Shown here: positions 1 to 11,564 of the stretch, piece after piece
How the letters are laid out: every line of letters begins with the position of its first letter
Position numbering within the stretch: the first letter of the stretch is position 1
From: Desmodus rotundus
Lineage: Eukaryota; Chordata; Mammalia; Chiroptera; Phyllostomidae
Direction of reading: 5' to 3'
Length of the DNA: 64,000 nt
Assembly: GCF_022682495.2 (NCBI RefSeq)
Contig: NC_071389.1
Location: 13,507,199-13,571,198, forward strand
The notes under the pieces: model-generated
What the model was told of the DNA's origin: nothing
The model's database searches: none
Seen by the model: the letters and a program-made list of their open reading frames with translations, nothing else
Translations under genes and position numbers: made by a program

Positions 1-164
1 GGGGAAACAACGCAGTAGACACCGCGGGGGATTGAGCCACATGCTCTGTATACATAGGTGCTCGATGAATGTCCCTGTCATTGGAGCCAAGCTAGTGCGG
101 ACTTTGAGATCCTCAGTGCAAGGACATTAAAAATAGGTAATGGGGCCAAGGAAGGGGCAAGAGC

Positions 165-275
165 ACTGCTCCCAGAGTCACTGACTCACGGTGTGACCTC
201 AGGTAAGGGACCTTCCTCTCTAGAACTCGGGAGTCCTCACCTGTAAAATGGGGGGCTTATCCCTGGCCTGCCCAG
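165..275 (+). repeat. MIR fragment
   Basis: The order 'GTGACCTCAGGTAAGG ... CACCTGTAAAATGGGG' matches the central core of the MIR SINE. Confidence 0.6.
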
Positions 276-460
276 GCTCTTACTTCTGGAGCATGGTGAT
301 AAGGCCAGAGGCTGGCACTGCTGGACACGGCAGGGAGCTCACTCAGGTTCTGGTGCTCCTGCCGTTGGCTGTGGGACTGTGGGACTGTGGGCCAGTCCCC
401 ACATCTGTGGGCCTCTGTAGGCCCATCAGTGGAACTGGGCATTAGTTATGGCTGAGCCCC

Positions 461-650
461 TAGAGGCAGCCTGGTGCAGGGGGGGAGAGGCACTGGACTA
501 GGAGCCAGAAGACCTGGGTTCAAGTTCGAACCTGAGCATCCACTCGCTGTATGGCTTTGGAAACCGCCCTTCCCCTCTTGAGCCTCAGTTTCCCTATCTG
601 TAAAAGGAGAAGAATAGACCAGATGGTCTCTGGGTCACCTCAGGTCAGGC
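461..650 (+). repeat. MIR SINE
   Basis: It begins with a head-like block, then GACCTGGGTTCAAGTTCGA (B-box-like) and AGCCTCAGTTTCCCTATCTG, in MIR order. Confidence 0.85.
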
Positions 651-920
651 ACAGTGAATTGCTTTCAATGGTTGGGCTGCAGACAAAAGGGGCGGCTTAA
701 TGATTAACAAAGAGACAGAACCACAAGTCGGGAGAAGCCCCCCCCCCCACCGTTGGAGCCCCCCAGCAAGGCTGAAAGATGCAGGCAGTGAGCTCCCCTT
801 GCTACACACCCGAGTCCCTGATAAGGTGTCATGGGGAGACCTGCTCCCAGACCCAGGATGGCAGAGTGAGGGCAGGGGAGAGTCCTTTTCACAAACGGCT
901 CCTTAACCTCAGAAGAAGAG

Positions 921-1130
921 ATAATAGCAGTTGATATGGACTCCTCCTTTGTCCCAGGCTCTGTTCTAAACACTTTACATGTCTGGTCTCATTTTCATGA
1001 GGCAGGTACTACTATGACACCCATTTCACAGATATGGAAACTGAGGCACAGGGAGGTTGGCCAAGCTCTCACAGCTGGTACATGGCAGAGCTGGGCCATG
1101 TACTAAGACTGTGTGGCCCCTCAGCTGCTT
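921..1130 (-). repeat. MIR SINE
   Basis: Reverse-oriented MIR: ATAATAGC..., a TTTACATG/CTCATTTT block, CCATTTCACAGATATGG, AAACTGAGGCACAG and CAGCTGGTA follow in order. Confidence 0.85.
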
Positions 1131-1149
1131 CTCAGTGTCGATGATGGAG

Positions 1150-1345
1150 AATCACTTAATGAGCACCTACTGTATACCAGCTCGGTGCTAGCCCTTTACA
1201 GCATGATATTCACTAATTACAACAGCATCCTTTGAGGAAGGAGCTTCATTTAATCGTATTTTGCAGATGAGGAAACAAAGGCCCAACGGGATGAAGTGCT
1301 TGCCTGTGTCACACACAGCTAGAATGTGGTTGGGCTCAGTCCAGG
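1150..1345 (-). repeat. MIR SINE
   Basis: A second reverse MIR only about 20 bases after the previous one, with GAGCACCTACTGTATACCAG and TTGCAGATGAGGAAAC. Confidence 0.85.
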
Positions 1346-1621
1346 GCCCGTGTCCCTTTCATGCTACCAGGCTGAACAGGACCCCTCCCCAGAAACCTTG
1401 AGGGGGTGCTAGAGCAGGTGTCAGGAGGAGGCAGGACCATGGCTGGTGTAGAATGTGACAAGAGCCCTTCAAGCCCCACTCCAGGACTGGAGAGGGGGAC
1501 CAGGACATAGCTAAATGGTGGGGACACCCCCATGAAGGATGTCTAGGGGTTTGGAGAGCTGCCGTGTTCTCCCAAGGTCAGTTTGCTTTATTGAGCTGCG
1601 TCCCAGGCAACCACATTACAT

Positions 1622-1795
1622 TCTTTGTATTTATTGCACCGGATTCTTACTTGTGATGTAGGTACCATTATCATCATCACCGTTTTATAGATAGGGAAAC
1701 TGAGGCTCAGACACGTGCAGTTGCTGGTCCAGGGTCACACACTGAGCAGGAGCCAAACTCAGGTCTGTGTTTCCAGAAGTCAGTGCTTTTTCCAA
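1622..1795 (-). repeat. MIR SINE
   Basis: GGTACCATTATCATCATCAC followed by TAGGGAAACTGAGGCTCAG is typical of reverse MIR. Confidence 0.8.
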
Positions 1796-2039
1796 GGGCC
1801 ACACTTTCCCTCCCAAGTTCAAGTGCTCAACTATCTAATGTGCACAGCACAGAATCTGGTGCAGAGCAGGCACACCACCAGTGGAAGCCCCGTCCCCTCC
1901 CAGCCCGCTCCCAGGGCCCTGAAAGAGTTAACTTCCCTGTGGCCCCGCTCGTCCCTGTCAGTCCCCCATCCTCTCCCCTGCGTTATGAGGACCAGACCAG
2001 CGTCTTGCTCCGGGCAGCTGACGAGTTCTCTGCTCAGTG

Positions 2040-3340
2040 GTTCGCGCTCCACATATTAAATTACTCATAAAATATTTGGCTTGTCCCCAAAGTGGCTGCT
2101 GCCTCCTCCCCGCACCCACTGTTCACCTCCCACTACAAGGTCAAGTTCTTCAGTGGAGGGGAGAGCTCAGAATATGAACCGAACTTCATCTGGAATTAGC
2201 CTGCCTTGGGGGAGCTGGGAGCACAGAAAAGAGGAGGCTCTGGTAGGATTGGGATTTTCCAGTGGAGGGGATTCTGTCTGTGACCCCCATTCTGGGGTCC
2301 CCAGGCCTGGCCTGAACTGAGGGCTGCTCCCCAGATCTCTATACTGCAGGCTATGGGGAGCCCAGAACTCCTGACCGTACCAAGTCCCTCAGGACAAGGC
2401 CAAGGGTGACCTGGAATAAGTCCCCATTGTCTGAGGGGCAAATGGTGTCCCCTCTCCTCCTCCTTCTCCCCTCTCAGTTGTCATGGCAACCACAGTGAGG
2501 GGTAGGAGGCCGGACCTATCAGCTCCTGGACAGGCTACCCAGCATGCTCTGCTTTCACCCAGTTTCTCCCTCACTACCCTTTGGGCAGGCAGGGGGGTGG
2601 GGTGATCCTGACCTGTCACCAGCCAGCAAAGTTCACACCCAAGAGCCACCACCTCCAACCTCCTGCCTCCTGGGGGAAGGTTTCCTGTATGGGTCTCAGG
2701 AATGGGACGTTGGTGAATGTGGTTTGACAGAGAATGATTTCAGAGGGTCTCTCTTGAGCCCCCTGGAGTTAATGAAGTCAGTTAAGCCCTGGGATTAGAA
2801 GGTCGGGGTCATGGGTATAGCCATGTTTGCAGAGTAACACCCCACCCTAACCCTGGCTCCCACCAGCTGTTTCAAAAATGCCGAATGCTGGTCGTCTAGG
2901 GAACTGGGAAAGGAGTGTGGATGGGGCCTGGCAACTCCTCCCGAGGGCTCACCCACAATCACAGTCCCTCAGAGCTCGTGGTACCCTGCCGCCCGGGTGT
3001 GGAGAGCCTCGCCTCCTTCTTCCTGCCCCATGGAGGACACTCTTCCTTAACAGTAGTGCCCATATGACAAGCTCTCACCATCCCGGCCTGCGGCTTCATA
3101 AATCCAACACCCAAAGAAACTGGGCTTGCCTTTGCCCCTGGTTTCCTCCACTTGGGGTGCACTGCCCCCAGGTGGCCATATAGGGTTTCCCTGAGATTCC
3201 AGAAGGTGATTTTTCAGTTTATGACCTTCCACCACCATCTATAAAATATAATACATTTATGTTTCTACTTCTACATTTTCACAGGACTTTATAAATAAAA
3301 GGTGTCGAACAGGCTTTGAACAAAATGCACAATTTGTCAG
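2040..3340. other. Unique intergenic stretch
   Basis: No gene or clear repeat seen. A short AT-rich patch, ATATTAAATTACTCATAAA near 2053-2071, stands out in otherwise GC-rich sequence and could be a homeobox-type site. Confidence 0.4.
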
Positions 3341-3600
3341 TGTAACAGAAGGTAGCACAGCCTCTGGAACCAGACTGCCTGAGTTCAAATCCCAACCCAG
3401 CCGCTTGCTAGCTGTGTGAATTTGGCAAGTTACTTGCTCTCTCTGAGCTTTTGTTTCTCTCTCTGCAAAATGGAGTTGATAAAAAGTATCTCCTTCAACG
3501 GGTTCTTGTGAGGACTTAATGAGTTAATGTGCGTGAAGTGCTTAGAAGAGGGCCTAGCAGGACACTAAGCTCTTAAAAATTGTTGGTTATTAATATTTAA
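3341..3600 (+). repeat. Near full-length MIR SINE
   Basis: All MIR parts are in order: AGCACAGCCTCTGGAACCAG, GAGTTCAAATCCCAACC, GCTAGCTGTGTGAATTTGG, TGCAAAATGGAG, GTGAGGACTTAATGAGTTAA, and the tail ending in TTGTTGGTTATTA. It is the best preserved MIR in the window. Confidence 0.9.
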
Positions 3601-3779
3601 AGATAATGCATGAAAGCAGAGTTGCAAACATAATTTGTATTCTGAGATTCACAGGCATATCTTCCTCTATTCCATCTTTTATCTGGTGTTTCTAATCTGG
3701 AGATTCATTTCGGGGCTGCACTGCCAGACACCCGTAATCTGCCCAGAAGCCACCCTGCGCTTTTACCTTCCAAGTGTCT

Positions 3780-4560
3780 GTGGGATCCGTCCCTTCTGCT
3801 CCAGGCTCACCACCGCCCTGTGCTCACCCCTGAACCTCATGCCTTGCCTCGTGTCTTGCTCCCCTCAGATGCAATCTCTTCAGTATAGCCACAGCAATTT
3901 TCCCAAAATAAAAATACTCTCCTGTTTCAATGCCTGCCATGGCTCCCAGCTCCCCCAGATCAAATCCAGTCTCTTTTGCTGAGCCCCTCTCCCCCAGCTA
4001 CCTCTCCAGCCTCATCTCCTCCCCTTTGCTGTCAGAAAGCTGTGCCCCTGATCCAGCAGCCTCTCTGGCTTCCTGCAAAGCCCTAAGCCCTCTCGTGCTC
4101 TCTGGCTTGTACAAAGGCCATTCCTTCTCCCAGCATCGCCAGCCTCTCCTCCCTGCCTGCCTGGCTCCTGCCTGCTCAGCCTCAAGATTTGACTCCTGTC
4201 TCCCCTTCTCTGGGAAGCCTTTTCTGATCCCTCTCCAACCTCCAGGGAGGGTGGGGACCTTTCTTTACATGCCTCAAACTCTGTGGGCTATCAGGGGCCT
4301 GAGTCCATCTGTATCCCCAGAGATACCCCCGGCATGCAGCAGGCCCCTTGAAAACCTCTGGGGAACAAGCCCAGCATGGCCATTCTGCCCTGTTCAGCCT
4401 GGAATGTTCTCTTACTCACTTTCTCGGTCCCAGTACCTACTCCTCCTTCCAGGCCGGGCTAAGTGTCACCTCCTCCAGGAGGCTTTTGGGAACCCTGGCC
4501 CCCACTTCATGCCTGCATGGAATAGCCCTCTTCCTGCTCCAGGTGTGAACTCACTCAGTA
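3780..4560 (+). repeat. L2 LINE 3' fragments
   Basis: The C/T-rich text with AAAATACTCTCCTGTTTCAA, TCTCTGGGAAGCCTTTTCTGA and GTGTCACCTCCTCCAGGAGG is the 3' end of L2 in sense orientation, apparently as two overlapping or rearranged pieces. It accounts for the long open frame across 3930-4646. Confidence 0.75.
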
Positions 4561-4653
4561 GGCATGAACTCAGCACCCAGGCAGGCCCCGAACACAGCCC
4601 AGCAAACACTGCCAGGCCAGGAACCTGTGTGTTCATTGAACAATAGTCTAGGT

Positions 4654-4862
4654 CGGTGGTTCTCAAGCGAGTTGATTCTGCCCTCCCCTCCCCTCCAGAC
4701 ATTTGGGAATGTCTGCAGACTGTCACAGCTGAGGGTGGGGGGTGACACTAAGATCCCATGGGGGAGGCCAAGGGTGCTGTTCGACATCCTACAATGTACG
4801 GGACCTCACAACGGGAACTGTTGGGCCCCAAATGTCAATCGACATGAGGCTGAGAAACCCTG
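4654..4862 (+). mobile_element. MER20 (non-autonomous hAT-Charlie DNA transposon)
   Basis: Ends are CGGTGGTTCTCAA and TGAGAAACCCTG, inverted-repeat termini of MER20. Inside are ACATTTGGGAATGTCTG, ACATCCTACAATGTACGGGA and CCAAATGTCAAT. The flanking 8-base copies GTCTAGGT (4646-4653) and GTCTAGAG (4863-4870) are the expected hAT target-site duplication with two changes. The length, 209 bases, is close to a full MER20. Confidence 0.9.
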
Positions 4863-5599
4863 GTCTAGAGCTTGTCACATATAAATCTGTCCCCCTAACA
4901 CATTGTGGACCCTCAAGGCTGGAACCCGATCTTACATCTCTGTTTCCTTGGCACCCACTGAAGAACAGGCACTCAATCAGCAATTTTTAAAAATAAACTC
5001 ACTGGTGAGATAATCCCTGTCCTTTTCCTCTCCCAGCTGCCTCCCCTCACTCGGAGCTGGCCTCAAACAGTGTCTTCAGATGCTCCTTCTGGGGCTATTC
5101 CTGGGTCCTGAGGCTTCAGCCCGCTGAGCCCCTCTGGGTCCTGCTGCCCCTAACCTTCTTTCCCTCAGATCCTCCTGGTCCCCACAGTCACGAGGAAGAA
5201 GCTGAGGAAAGGGAGACCACACTTCTAAGGCCGTAGGGCCTTTTGCTAGGTGTCAGGACCACGTCCAGGCTGACCACTCACTTGCTGTGCAACTCCGCTG
5301 GGTCCCACCTCTCTCTGGGCCTCAGGCTCTCAGCAAGGTGACAGACAGGAGCGGGTACAGACCCTATCTGAGCCTGCCCCCTCTAATAGATGGCAACCCT
5401 AGATGTCCCTCCTATCTTTGTATCAAATTCCCACACAAGAGAGAGCTTCCTGCAAACATCTGGGGTGTCACCCAGGGCTATCAGGAGCCTGGGTGCTCTG
5501 GGCTCTGCTGCTCACACAGGGTGCTGCCATCTCCAAGGGTGCTGCTGTCAACTGTGACCTCTGTGCCCCCAGAGGCAGCCAAACAAGTGGCCTTTGTGG

Positions 5600-5765
5600 T
5601 CTGGGCACAAGCGGCCCCCCGGGAGCGGCACAAAGGGTGGGAAGAGAGGCGCCAATCCTCTTAGGGCTGGCCGCCGCTTTCCCACTGCGGCCCATCTGCT
5701 CCCTGGGAGCGGGGAGCCCGGCGGAGCAGCCGCCCAGCGTCAAGGCGGCGGGAAAGCAAGCAAAG
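5600..5765. promoter_or_regulatory. Small CpG cluster, candidate distal regulatory element
   Basis: A patch with many CpGs (AGCGGCCCCCCGGGAGCGGC, GCCGCCGC, CCGGCGGAGCAGCCG, AAGGCGGCGGG) lies about 24 kb upstream of EPHB2 in CpG-poor surroundings and outside recognised repeats. It could be an enhancer, an alternative promoter or a remnant; sequence alone does not decide. Confidence 0.4.
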
Positions 5766-6023
5766 CTGCTCCTGAATGAAAGACAGCCAGGCCAGCCCAG
5801 ATCCCCACGGCAAACACGGGCCTGGCCCAGGGCCTGGGAGGGGGCAGGGCTGCTCCCAGGGAGAATGCGGTTAAAAGCACCGCCCCAGGAGGGGGACCCG
5901 GGGCTAATCCTGCCTGCCCCACGCCTTCCCTTCCCACACCCCTGGGCCCGGCTGGGTCGAGGGGGTGGGGCACGGTGAGGGAGAGGCTGGGTCCAAGGTC
6001 CTCCTTCAAACGTCTCAGTGGGC

Positions 6024-6240
6024 CCTTTATATGCATCCCCTGTCTTTTCCTAGCAGCACCCCATTTTACAAATGGGCTTAACACCGCTAAGTCTCTTGCC
6101 CACAGTCACCCCGTGTCACTGAGGTCCACTGAGCCAGGACTCTACCACCTCTGTTTCTTCCTGCAACCTTCAACAGATGAGGAATTTGAAGTCCAGCGCA
6201 GAAGGTGATTTGCCGGAGGTCACAGACCTGGTAAAGTCCT
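6024..6240 (-). repeat. Two reverse MIR fragments
   Basis: CACCCCATTTTACAAATGGG near 6056 and CAACAGATGAGGAATTTGAA near 6171 mark two MIR cores in the same orientation. Confidence 0.65.
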
Positions 6241-6264
6241 GGTTCTACCCTGCATTCTGCGCCT

Positions 6265-6455
6265 GGCCCCCATAGCTGCCTGTGGAGCCTCGGGCAGGTT
6301 AGCATCTAGGGGCCTCACCTGGAAAATGAGGGTGAGATGGACCACCTCGTGGGGTTGCTGCAAGCAATAAGTCCAGTAAATCATAGGTTGTGGTCACTTA
6401 AAATGGTGCCCAGCTCATGTTTAAAAGCCCCAAAATGTTAGCTATTATTAGTTGT
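6265..6455 (+). repeat. MIR fragment
   Basis: CTCACCTGGAAAATGAGGGT then GTTGCTGCAAGCAATAAG and GGTGCCCAGCTCATG fit the 3' half of MIR. Confidence 0.65.
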
Positions 6456-6575
6456 GGAACCGTTCACAGCAGTTTGGGGAGTGGACAGATTTTGTTGACA
6501 AAAAAACTGAGGTTCAGAGTGGGGAGGTGACTTATGAAAGGTAGTAGGGGAACTGGGACCTGAGTTCACCTCTCT
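6436..6575 (-). repeat. MIR fragment
   Basis: AAAACTGAGGTTCAGAGTGG preceded by TAGCTATTATTAG fits reverse MIR. Confidence 0.6.
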
Positions 6576-6629
6576 GACTGCTTGCTCAGCACCCCTGGGA
6601 CTCGGGTCCCAGGCCCAGTCCTACCATCT

Positions 6630-6765
6630 TCTGGTTCATATGCGGGTTGGCTTCACTTTTCTCATATGTAAAGGGGGCGTCAGTGAAGAGGCCGTGATAC
6701 GATGATCTATTACAGACTTTAGCTCCGGACCTGGCACAAAGTAGGTGCTCCACTCTTGGTATTAA
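6630..6765 (+). repeat. MIR fragment
   Basis: CTTTTCTCATATGTAAAGGG followed by GGACCTGGCACAAAGTAGGT and GCTCCACTCTTGGTATTA is the MIR 3' half. Confidence 0.7.
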
Positions 6766-7052
6766 TAGTCCAGAGCAGGATGAATCCCAGAACAGGAAGA
6801 AAAGAACAATGACTTTCCGTCCATGAACAGCTGGCCCCAAATACTCATTCTTTCCGTGGTTGGGGCTTGCCTGGCTGAATGAGGAAGGAGCTGGGATCCA
6901 GGGGGAGGGAGGCGCTGGGATGAGCAGGGAGAGGCAGAATCCCTTCCAAGCTGAATCCCTTCCAGGGAGGGGACTCTGGCCCAGCTGCCCCAACCCCCGC
7001 CCAGAGCCCTGAAGTAGTGGAATCCAAGATTTCAGAGCCCAGATGCTGACTC

Positions 7053-7054
<2 letters not shown>

Positions 7055-7148
<94 letters not shown>

Positions 7149-7149
7149 T
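7055..7149. repeat. Compound microsatellite (AC)n(TC)n(AC)n
   Basis: An (AC)16 tract (7055-7086) is followed by about 48 bases of (TC)n (7087-7134) and a second (AC)n of about 15 bases. The arrangement is symmetrical. AC repeats can adopt Z-DNA and the long TC tract triplex H-DNA. Long apparent open frames over it are repeat translations. Confidence 0.98.
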
Positions 7150-7184
7150 CAGGGTGGGGGCTGGGGTGGGAGACATGGCGTCAA

Positions 7185-7265
7185 CTCCAACCATTTTACA
7201 GATGCCTAAACTGAAGCTCGGGAAGATGGTTGTGACTCCCTGCAGATCACCAGCTGCTGAGCACA
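7185..7265 (-). repeat. MIR fragment
   Basis: CATTTTACAGATGCCTAAAC then TGAAGCTCGG is a short reverse MIR core. Confidence 0.6.
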
Positions 7266-8159
7266 GCCCAGGCCTGCAGTCCCCCCACCCCTGTCCCTTG
7301 AGAGGGTCTGGCCCTGAATCCCACCAGCTTCCCTCCATGCCTTGCTCACCAAGGAGACAGACAGGGGGCAAGGTGGCCCACGTTTTTATGGCCTTGTCAG
7401 AACTGGCTGAGTAAGCCATCTGCTCCTCCTTCCCCCTGGACGGCTGGGTTCAGCAAAGGGAACAGAGTCCCTGATTCCCTCCCCTCTCCCTCTTTCTCCT
7501 GCCCCTCCCTCCTTCCTTCCGCTCTTCTTTCCCCGCTCTCTCGGATTCTCTGTCCCTTTCTCTCTCCATGTCTCTCTCTAGCTCTCTCACACTCTGTCTG
7601 TCCTCTCTCCATTGCTCTCCCCACCCCACCCCTGCCCACAATGACACACTCTCCCCAGGGGACCTGGCTGTGTGTCCCCCATCAGGAACCGGGGCCTCTC
7701 CTGGGAGCTTCCCCTGCCAATCTTGTCCCTCTGGGGTGCGGGGGTGCAAGGTCACGGTTTGGGACCAGTTCCAGTGCTGTTGCCAGCCCCAGACCACCCA
7801 TTTCTCCCGTCTAGCCTCCCCCTTCCTCTGTCTGTGCCCATGGCCGGGACGCACAAAGGGCATGGCCCCAAACGGTCCATCCCCGAGAACCAGGGCCACT
7901 GAGTGATTTGAGGAATTACGTAAGAACTTATTCAGCTTTGAAAATAGTCCCTCCTCCAAACCCTAGGGTCTCTTCCACTCCTCCCCTGACAAACGTCCCA
8001 TGCCCTGTGCCCCCCAGGGACTGCCATCTCAATCACCCAAAGCTCTTGGGCTGCCCCTCCCAGAGTACAGTGGGCCTGTGTGTCCTGACTCTGATCCACC
8101 CCAAGGTGTCACCAGCTGACTGAAGCATTCCCAGTTAACCTTGACCTTGATGGTCATGG

Positions 8160-8295
8160 GAATAAGCAAGAAGAGGAGCCAGGCAACCAGGGTTCAAATC
8201 CCGCCTCTGACTCATACCTTGGACAAGCACCTTTCCATCTCCTGGCCTCATCGCTCCTCATCAGTGAGCTGGGGACAGTTGCTGATTTGCAGTTG
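8160..8295 (+). repeat. MIR fragment
   Basis: GGGTTCAAATCCCGCCTCTG and TTGGACAAGCACC are the 5' half of MIR. Confidence 0.7.
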
Positions 8296-8384
8296 AAATT
8301 TAAGAAGGAAATATTATAAAAGAAACTGGGGCTAAGGCGACATTTTGCTGAATTCATGGGTTGGCTATTTTACATACAATGGAA

Positions 8385-8510
8385 TGCCTGTTTTGCGTGG
8401 GTTCTTTATACTTAAGGGAAACTGAGGCTGGAAGAGGAGAAGCCACCTGTCAAGGGTCCGACAGCGAGGAGCAGCAGTGCCCAGACTTGAATCCTGGCCT
8501 GACTCTCAGC
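8385..8510 (-). repeat. MIR fragment
   Basis: AAGGGAAACTGAGGCTGGA with CCCAGACTTGAATCCTGGCC downstream is reverse MIR. Confidence 0.65.
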
Positions 8511-8794
8511 AGTTACTCAGTGCCGACTATCAAAGACAGCCAATTCCAGAAGGGAGATCAAAGGCCTGCTTCTTTATTCACAAAGAGAAACCCTCATTAA
8601 AACATGGCCAGCGGCTGAAGCAGACGGGGAGATGGGCCACTTCTGCACAAAAGAGAATTAATGATCCCAGGCAGTTCAGTGGGTCTGAGCTCAGGCAAGC
8701 AGGGCCAGGGCATGGGTGGTCTGGGAGGGCTTCCTGTAGGAGGAAGGGGTGCAGGCAAGCCTCTTGGGGAAAATAGGACGTGTGAGGAAAGCTG

Positions 8795-8960
8795 ACATTA
8801 GCCACCATTTATTGAGAATCTACTGTGTCTCTGGCGCTAAAAGATGGAGACCCTATTGCCATTTCTCATAGGAGAAAACTAAGAAATGAGGGACTTGTCT
8901 TGTCTGAAGGATGCCACAGGGCACACCAGGGCCAGAATTGAAACCTGGTCTGAGGTCACC
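8795..8960 (-). repeat. MIR fragment
   Basis: ACCATTTATTGAGAATCTAC and GAGAAAACTAAGAAATGAGG fit reverse MIR. Confidence 0.65.
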
Positions 8961-9189
8961 ACTCTAAGTTTGTCACCACCTGGCTGCATTGCCTTTGTAG
9001 GGAGAGTGTGTGGCTCTAAGAGTAAGAGGAGATGGGAACGTGCTCTGTCACCAGAGCAATTTGTCAAAGTCCACATGGCTGAGGACTGAGGTGGGCAGGC
9101 CTGTAGAAGGCCTGGCTGGGACCGCAGGCTGAGAAGGACCGTCAGGGAAGGCCCTGCAAGCTTGCTAGGCTGAGAGGCCCGTGCATGCA

Positions 9190-9358
9190 CTCATTCTTTA
9201 AGGGACCAAATATTTCATGAGCATCTACTATGCCACAGGCACTGCTCCAGACACTAAGGACACCGCGGTGACCAAAACAGATGGTGGCTGGCCTCGTGGC
9301 ACTGATCCCTTGGGGAGAAGGATAGAGAATAAACACGTAAATCAATAAAACCATTTCT
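9190..9358 (-). repeat. L2 3' end fragment
   Basis: CAAATATTTCATGAGCATCT and ATAGAGAATAAACACGTAAA fit the reverse complement of an L2 3' end. Confidence 0.6.
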
Positions 9359-9370
9359 GTTGGTATATTT

Positions 9371-9600
9371 GCCTCCCAGGGCTGCTGCAACAAAATATCA
9401 CAAACTGGCTGACTTAACACAACAGAAATTTATCATCTCGCAATTCTGGAGGCCAGAAGTCTGAATCCAAATGTGGCAGGGCCACGCTGGAAGGATTCGC
9501 TTCTTCCAGCTTCCAGCAGCTCCTGGCATCTCTTGTCTGGTGGCAACATCTCTCTCATCCCTGCCTCCGTCTTCATACGGCCTCCTCTCTGCATCCTCTC
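9371..9600 (-). mobile_element. MLT1 LTR fragment (ERVL-MaLR)
   Basis: GGGCTGCTGCAACAAAATAT, then CAGAAATTTATCATCTCGCA and TTCTGGAGGCCAGAAGTCTG match the reverse complement of the 3' part of an MLT1 LTR. It is an old solo fragment with no viral coding sequence. Confidence 0.7.
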
Positions 9601-9621
9601 CTCTTCTGCTCGAGACTCACT

Positions 9622-9720
9622 CCATTTTACAGAGGAGGAAACTGAGGCTCAGAGAGGAGAAATGATTCACTCAAAGTCCCACAGCTGGAGGGTGAGGAGC
9701 CAAACCTGACTGATGTCCAA
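9622..9720 (-). repeat. MIR core
   Basis: CATTTTACAGAGGAGGAAAC and TGAGGCTCAGAGAGG directly follow the MLT1 fragment. Confidence 0.75.
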
Positions 9721-9739
9721 GTGCTGTGCGGGTGTGAGT

Positions 9740-11560
9740 TCCCCAGCTCTATGCTACATATAGGGTGTGGGGGAGGGGGAGCTGAGCAATCCAGGCAGGG
9801 AAGGGCTTCCCTCAGCTCCGAGGGTATCAGCCTGAAGGGAAAGGCTGTGACCTACGGTACCTAACCAGCCCTTTCTCCTGATGGCAGCCTCCTGGTTTTC
9901 CTTTGGGGCCCTCCTGTCCTCACTTGCTGTCTGGGGAGGTTGCTGATACTGCCGGCCCTACCCAGCCCACGTCCAACTTCAAGAGTGGGCATGCACCCCA
10001 GGCCCAACAATTGGTATAGCCCATTCTCCTCTGGCCATGGTGACTGGTTCAAAAATGGACATGTGACTAATGTCAGGCCAACGAGAATCCATCCAGGAAT
10101 TTTGTGGGCGAATACTGAGAAAACAGAGCCCTCTCGTTACTGGGTTTGCTATGCAGGAAGCCATCATGGCAACATATGAGGAGAGAATCCTCGGGAACAG
10201 AGCCCTTGGAGAGGAAAATAGAGGCAAGAGGTGGGTGACCAATGACATCATCCGAGGGCCCGGGCCCAGCCCTGCTGGCGTGGGGTTGAACACGAGCAGA
10301 GCTCATCCAGTTGCCTGAGAAGGCCCAGCCAGCCCAGGATTGGCATTTTTACAGCCCTAATTAACCGCAGGAGACCTCACAAGACAGTATGAGAGCAGAG
10401 GGCTGAGGTCCGGCTCTGGCTGGACGTGGCAAGGGCCCACATTGCAGTCATCCAACCCAGCACCTGGCAAGATGTCCACATTTTCAAAACACAGCAGGGG
10501 TGCAAAGATAAGGAGAACCCCCTCTGGTCCCTTCTCACTGAAGCCTCTGGACATGCTATTCCCCTGAATTTCCCCGCCCCTAGCTGGGCACCTCGTTCAC
10601 CCCCAGAACCTTCACCCAGATCCTGGGCCTCCAGCTCCAGCTCCCCTATGGCCCCTGCTCTCCTCTGGGCTGAGCACTTGCTGAGCCTCCTCCCAGGAGC
10701 TGGCACAGATTACTCAGTGCTTGCTCAGCAGGTCTGGGAGGGCACAGACCCTCAGGTCCTCCCCCTGCCAGGCTGGCATGCAGCATCCAGGCTGCACATC
10801 CCTTACCATCCCCTCGATGATCTCACAGCAGTGGTGAGTGAACCCCATCCTGGAAGCTCTGTCCTCAGAGACACTCCCTGTCCAGCACCAATTTACCTCC
10901 TCATGGCCTAGGCGCCGGTCTCTGGGTGCTTTGCATGGGGGTCCACAGGCACTTTAAACCCAGCAAGTTCTAAACATGATTATCCTCTCTTTCCCAAATC
11001 TGCTCCCCAACCAGAGCCCTGGCTCGGCAGCCAGCAGCCCGAGACCTACACTGGCGTCCTGGGCCTGCTTCCCAGTCCTGCGGCCAAAACCCTGCCCTAG
11101 GTTCCACCTCCCACCCCACCGACCTCTCTCAGCCCGGACCCTCCTCTCCAGGCCCTCCCTCAGCCCGCTCCCAGGAGGCCATGGGAGGCAAGAGCTGCCT
11201 CCTCCCTGGCCTCTCTGCTTCTGGGACCCCCTCAGCCAATTCACACTCTTCATGTTCTGGAGACCCTCGAGACCCTGCAAGGACAAGAATCGTCTGTACT
11301 AGATAATAAGCCAAATGTAAAAAAGAGATCAGCAAAAAATGTAAAACAATTCCACTCCCCCACAAAATACTTTTATTTTGGAAAATACAGTTATCTTCCA
11401 TTTTAAAAAATGGGTTTATTGTTGTTATTTGGAAATGACCTAATAAATAAAGATGTTTACATGTTTCATATGTTGGATTTCGTCCAAGCCCTGCGGCCTC
11501 TTTAAAAGTACTCTGAAGGTGCTGTCCCCCCCCACCTTTTTTTTTTTTGTCTACAGATCT
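9740..11560. other. Unique intergenic stretch
   Basis: No gene or confident repeat seen. A 12-base palindrome GGGCCCGGGCCC lies at 10256-10267, and CCCTAATTAACCGC near 10355 is homeobox-like. From about 11280 to 11460 it is AT-rich, with no feature I can name. Confidence 0.4.
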
Positions 11561-11564
11561 CTGC

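Noticed and set aside
3930..4646. 238-codon + frame
   Set aside because: It is a reading of C/T-rich L2 LINE sequence with no family resemblance.
6586..7419. 277-codon minus frame with a long RE/CV repeat
   Set aside because: The repeat is the translated AC/TC microsatellite; flanking parts are MIR and unique DNA.
10256..10267. 12-base GGGCCCGGGCCC palindrome as a regulatory site
   Set aside because: Short GC palindromes of this type are expected by chance in GC-rich DNA.
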